Of a DNA stretch of 6,613 bases, positions 6,309 through 6,613 are shown one piece after another (position 1 is the first letter of the stretch; every line of letters starts with the position of its first letter). The position numbers and the translations under genes are program-made. This DNA comes from Actinomycetes bacterium (GTDB lineage: Bacteria; Actinomycetota; Actinomycetes; Propionibacteriales; Propionibacteriaceae): contig JAEZGC010000004.1 in the NCBI GenBank assembly GCA_023437345.1, positions 1-6,613 on the forward strand, read 5' to 3'. The notes under the pieces are model-generated. The model was given only the letters and a program-made list of their open reading frames with translations. It was not told the origin of the DNA and ran no database searches.

Positions 6309-6411
6309 GGTGTGGGTGGACGAGTCCGACTCCCGGGGGACAGGCGGTTGACATCGCGCGGCTCGCGGGACACGCCTTGCTCCGGCGGGTGTGCAGCGTC
6401 GCCATGGGGAC

Positions 6412-6444
6412 CTTCCCTGCGAAGGCAGGAAGCCAACCCTTGGC
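6412..6444 (-). terminator. Tandem hairpins downstream of dnaA, probable terminator
   Basis: Two adjacent stems follow the dnaA stop by about 45 bases. At 6432-6444 there is a perfect 5-bp stem, GCCAA and TTGGC around a 3-base loop. At 6412-6432 CTTCCTGC pairs with GCAGGGAAG (minus strand) around CTTC, eight pairs with one bulged base. No T-run follows, as is common for actinobacterial terminators. They may end dnaA transcription before it runs through oriC. Confidence 0.5.
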
Positions 6445-6445
6445 A

Positions 6446-6471
6446 GGCACCGAGGGACTGTCCCCAGTGCC
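6446..6471 (-). repeat. Imperfect palindrome just after dnaA
   Basis: The minus strand holds GGCAC-T-GGGGA-CAG-TCCC-TCG-GTGCC: outer arms GGCAC (6467-6471) and GTGCC (6446-6450), inner arms GGGA and TCCC around CAG. It begins 16 bases after the dnaA stop codon. It may act with the two following hairpins as a terminator. Its core, GGGGACAGTCCC, also resembles short palindromes that recur in other bacterial genomes, but only one copy is in this window. Confidence 0.4.
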
Positions 6472-6487
6472 GGTGACGTGCAATGAG

Positions 6488-6613
6488 TCAGCGGGCGGCG
6501 GCCTGGCGGATCCGGTTGGTCAGCTCGGTCATCTGGTTGAAGACCGAGCGGCGCTCCCCCAGCAACTGGCGGATCTTTCGGTCGGCGTGCATCACGGTGG
6601 TGTGGTCGCGGCC
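6488..6613 (-). CDS. dnaA: Chromosomal replication initiator DnaA, C-terminal end (cut by window edge)
   Basis: DnaA is the AAA+ initiator that binds DnaA boxes and melts oriC. Only the last 41 codons and the TGA (6488-6490) are inside the window. They begin with GRDHTTVMHADRKI, part of the domain IV signature whose helix-turn-helix recognises the DnaA box, where the RDHTTV residues make base and backbone contacts in known structures. The ending LLGERRSVFNQMTELTNRIR matches the final helix of actinobacterial DnaA, followed by a short Ala-rich tail. The protein is intact as far as it can be seen. It lies directly upstream of the origin it controls and is transcribed toward it. Confidence 0.96.
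   Translation of the reverse strand, partial: GRDHTTVMHADRKIRQLLGERRSVFNQMTELTNRIRQAAAR

Larger units (their letters stand above)
5974..6487. other. oriC: Chromosomal replication origin (oriC), dnaA-dnaN intergenic region
   Basis: This 514-base non-coding stretch between dnaA and dnaN is the standard position of oriC in actinobacteria. By eye it contains one perfect actinobacterial DnaA box (TTGTCCACA), four nonamers with a single mismatch, and several with two, spread over about 6040-6323. A stretch at 6096-6140 is 28 of 45 A or T in an otherwise strongly G+C-rich window and is the best candidate for the unwinding element. Hairpins lie at the dnaA end and a promoter candidate at the dnaN end. 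Open frames across the region on both strands (for example 6122-6436 minus and 6147-6476 plus) look like no known protein and run through the boxes, so I treat them as non-coding. Confidence 0.9.

Noticed and set aside
6348..6353. A perfect TTGACA -35 hexamer on the plus strand within oriC
   Set aside because: No -10-like sequence follows at 16-19 bases (CACGCC at 17), and there is no plus-strand gene to serve.
6122..6476. Open frames of about 100 codons on both strands across oriC
   Set aside because: They run through the DnaA boxes, have no recognisable domain or convincing ribosome binding site, and lie where the origin is expected.
1..6613. CRISPR arrays, insertion sequences, tRNA or rRNA genes, phage genes
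   Set aside because: I saw no regularly spaced repeats, transposase motifs, tRNA-like folds or rRNA segments; every gene is core replication machinery.

Overview
The window is the replication-origin neighbourhood of a high-G+C actinobacterium, read from the reverse strand. All six protein genes lie on the minus strand. In transcription order they are the 3' end of dnaA, an intergenic origin (oriC), dnaN, recF, a DciA/DUF721 gene, gyrB and the 5' part of gyrA. This order, the GTG starts, the actinobacterial DciA tail (GRGPRDTYG) and a GyrB without the large proteobacterial insertion all point to Actinomycetota. Propionibacteriales or a relative is a guess from general resemblance and cannot be settled from this window.

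Layout from left to right. Positions 1-737 hold the N-terminal 245 codons of gyrA, cut by the window edge. Positions 761-2770 hold gyrB with a GTG start and a strong ribosome binding site. Positions 2771-3100 are a 330-base gap with a probable gyrB promoter, hairpins and a DnaA-box-like site. Positions 3101-3580 hold dciA, whose start overlaps the end of recF (3573-4811). recF starts one base after the stop of dnaN (4813-5973). Positions 5974-6487 are the dnaA-dnaN intergenic region, with a cluster of DnaA boxes, an A+T-rich stretch and hairpins just after dnaA. Positions 6488-6613 encode the last 41 residues of DnaA.

The genes work together in chromosome replication. DnaA binds the boxes and opens the origin, DciA helps load the replicative helicase, DnaN is the sliding clamp, RecF acts at gaps and stalled forks, and GyrA/GyrB remove the positive supercoils that forks create. 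dnaN-recF-dciA looks like one tightly coupled operon. gyrB-gyrA looks like a second one with its own promoter.

I found no undescribed system here. The points most worth a second look are the architecture of oriC (divergent box orientation, and a repeated palindromic box variant), an isolated DnaA-box-like site upstream of gyrB, and tandem hairpins after dnaA.
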